A DNA stretch of 6,147 nt from Promethearchaeota archaeon. GTDB lineage: Archaea > Asgardarchaeota > Lokiarchaeia > Sigynarchaeales > SOKP01. The notes beneath the pieces were generated by a model, which was not told the DNA's origin, made no database searches, and worked only from the letters and a program-made list of their open reading frames with translations. Positions within the stretch are counted from its first letter, which is position 1, and every line of letters starts with the position of its first letter. Where the stretch lies: positions 1 through 6,147 of the forward strand of contig JAEOUI010000407.1 of NCBI GenBank assembly GCA_016839425.1, read 5' to 3'. The position numbers and the translations under genes were made by a program. Below, one piece after another: positions 5,291 to 6,147 of the stretch.

Positions 5291-5300
5291 TTTTATAAGT
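5291..5300 (-). promoter_or_regulatory. Possible TATA box of the Cys-rich gene
   Basis: The - strand reads ACTTATAAAA. A start about 25 nt downstream (near 5270) would leave a leader of about 45 nt reaching the AGGTGA. It is a reasonable but not unique match in an AT-rich stretch. Confidence 0.35.
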
Positions 5301-5329
5301 AATAAAATCTAAATAAAAAGTAATTTTAG

Positions 5330-5336
5330 AAAAAAA
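5330..5336 (-). terminator. Oligo-T terminator of the YyaL/SPATA20-like gene
   Basis: A7 on the + strand reads T7 on the - strand, 38 nt after the stop of the upstream gene, the same spacing as after the MFS and acidic peptide genes. It separates that transcript from the Cys-rich gene. Confidence 0.45.
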
Positions 5337-5374
5337 GCACCTGTAAGTTAAATATTATAATTATTAAACATAAG

Positions 5375-6147
5375 TTATGCCCATCTTGAATCTAGCATTT
5401 CTACTAAGTTTTCAGCATCTTGAGTGGCAGGTTTACAAGTATGATTGATGCAAACATAAGCTGTCGCTTTATCGTTGTTTTTATTGAAATATTTAACAAA
5501 ATCTGCATATTTGTCAATCTCTGGAGCTTTCTTTTCGATATCTCGAAGTATAAATACTTTATTGGGAATATATTGTGTACGGATGGAATTGACAAGTTCC
5601 TCAGTATCTAAAGTATTTTTATCTCCAGCAATAACTACGGAATAGGTAGGTCCAACCATAAAATCAACGCCAATCAACATCTGAGAATATAAACTCGGAT
5701 GTTTTAAGATATTTTCTGTAAATACTCTACTTAAGATGTCTGCTTTCTTTTCGAATCCCTGATTCCCCGTTAGATAACTTAACCTTAATAAATTAAGGAA
5801 GGCAACCGAATTTCCCGAGGGAAGCGCTCCATCGTATAATTCTTTTTGCCTTGTTAAAATTTTTTCAGAGCTACTCGCTGTTAAATAAAATCCACCAATA
5901 TTTTCGTCCCAAAAGTCTTTTATTTGTAGTTTATGAAGTTCCAATGCAGTTTTTAGATAAAAAACATTGAAAGTAGCTTCATAGAGCTCGATCAATCCCC
6001 AAATAAAAAACGCGTAATCCGTTAAAAATCCGTCTACAGACGCTTTTCCGTTCCTGTATGCGTGTAAGAGTCTCCCGTTCTCCTTTTTTAAGTAGAAAAG
6101 CACAAAATTTACTGCATCTTCAGCCATTTTCAAAAAATTATTGTTTG
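5375..6147 (-). CDS. YyaL/SPATA20 (DUF255) family protein, C-terminal part
   Basis: The frame is open to the right edge of the window, so this is the last 256 residues of a protein that is usually about 600-700 residues long. The missing N-terminal part should hold the thioredoxin-like DUF255 domain. The visible part belongs to the alpha/alpha-barrel region, which resembles sugar epimerase and glycosidase folds. Family signatures are DGFLTDYAFFIWGLIELYEA, FWDENIGGFYLT and YDGALPSGNSVA (roughly 34-53, 74-85 and 100-111 counting from the Leu codon at 6131-6133). They are followed by a C-terminal AYVCINHTCKPA with two cysteines (C228, C233), also typical of the family. The TTG at 6131-6133 should not be taken as a start: the frame continues through Asn codons beyond it and the family extends much further upstream. 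The biochemical function of this widespread family is not firmly established; it is probably cytosolic. It is intact as far as seen. Confidence 0.9.
   Translation of the reverse strand, partial: NNNFLKMAEDAVNFVLFYLKKENGRLLHAYRNGKASVDGFLTDYAFFIWGLIELYEATFNVFYLKTALELHKLQIKDFWDENIGGFYLTASSSEKILTRQKELYDGALPSGNSVAFLNLLRLSYLTGNQGFEKKADILSRVFTENILKHPSLYSQMLIGVDFMVGPTYSVVIAGDKNTLDTEELVNSIRTQYIPNKVFILRDIEKKAPEIDKYADFVKYFNKNNDKATAYVCINHTCKPATQDAENLVEMLDSRWA

Noticed and set aside
5404..5611. Two 63-codon frames, one on each strand, within the YyaL/SPATA20-like gene.
   Set aside because: Out-of-frame readings of a conserved gene, without start signals.
6131..6133. TTG as the start of a 252-residue stand-alone protein.
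   Set aside because: The frame continues open to the window edge and the family has several hundred more residues upstream, so this is an internal Leu codon.

Overview
This is a compact, very AT-rich stretch of what looks like an archaeal chromosome. The archaeal signs are TTTATATA-type boxes ahead of genes, oligo-T tracts rather than GC hairpins just after stop codons, and frequent Shine-Dalgarno leaders. The gene content (a ribbon-helix-helix protein with an unknown C-terminal domain, a tiny Cys-rich metal-knuckle protein, a SPATA20/YyaL-type protein, a methyltransferase/ATP-grasp fusion) would fit an Asgard archaeon such as a Lokiarchaeota relative. That placement is an inference; there is no marker gene in the window.

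Layout, left to right. Bases 1-176 are the 3' end of a rightward gene, possibly a methyltransferase. A leftward MFS transporter (203-1444) follows, converging on it. Then comes about 630 bp with no credible gene but several small inverted repeats. Next is a large leftward gene (2090-4030) fusing a class I SAM-dependent methyltransferase to a D-Ala-D-Ala-ligase-like ATP-grasp ligase. Upstream of it on the same strand is a 43-codon gene (4144-4275) for an extremely acidic peptide studded with aromatic residues, with a very strong ribosome binding site. It is divergent from a rightward ribbon-helix-helix gene (4442-5017). A second small gene (5060-5221, leftward) encodes a 53-residue protein with ten cysteines, made of two desulforedoxin-like knuckles and apparently started by AUA. 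The right end (5375-6147) is the C-terminal part of a YyaL/SPATA20 (DUF255) protein running off the window.

The two small genes are the easily missed content. The most interesting hypothesis is that the acidic peptide, the methyltransferase/ATP-grasp fusion and perhaps the MFS transporter form a peptide-modifying or carrier-peptide system, under the adjacent ribbon-helix-helix regulator. Gene order, strand and family logic suggest this; nothing in the sequence proves it. Several leftward genes have a T7-T8 tract 35-40 nt after their stop codon, so the neighbours are probably separate transcripts rather than one long operon.
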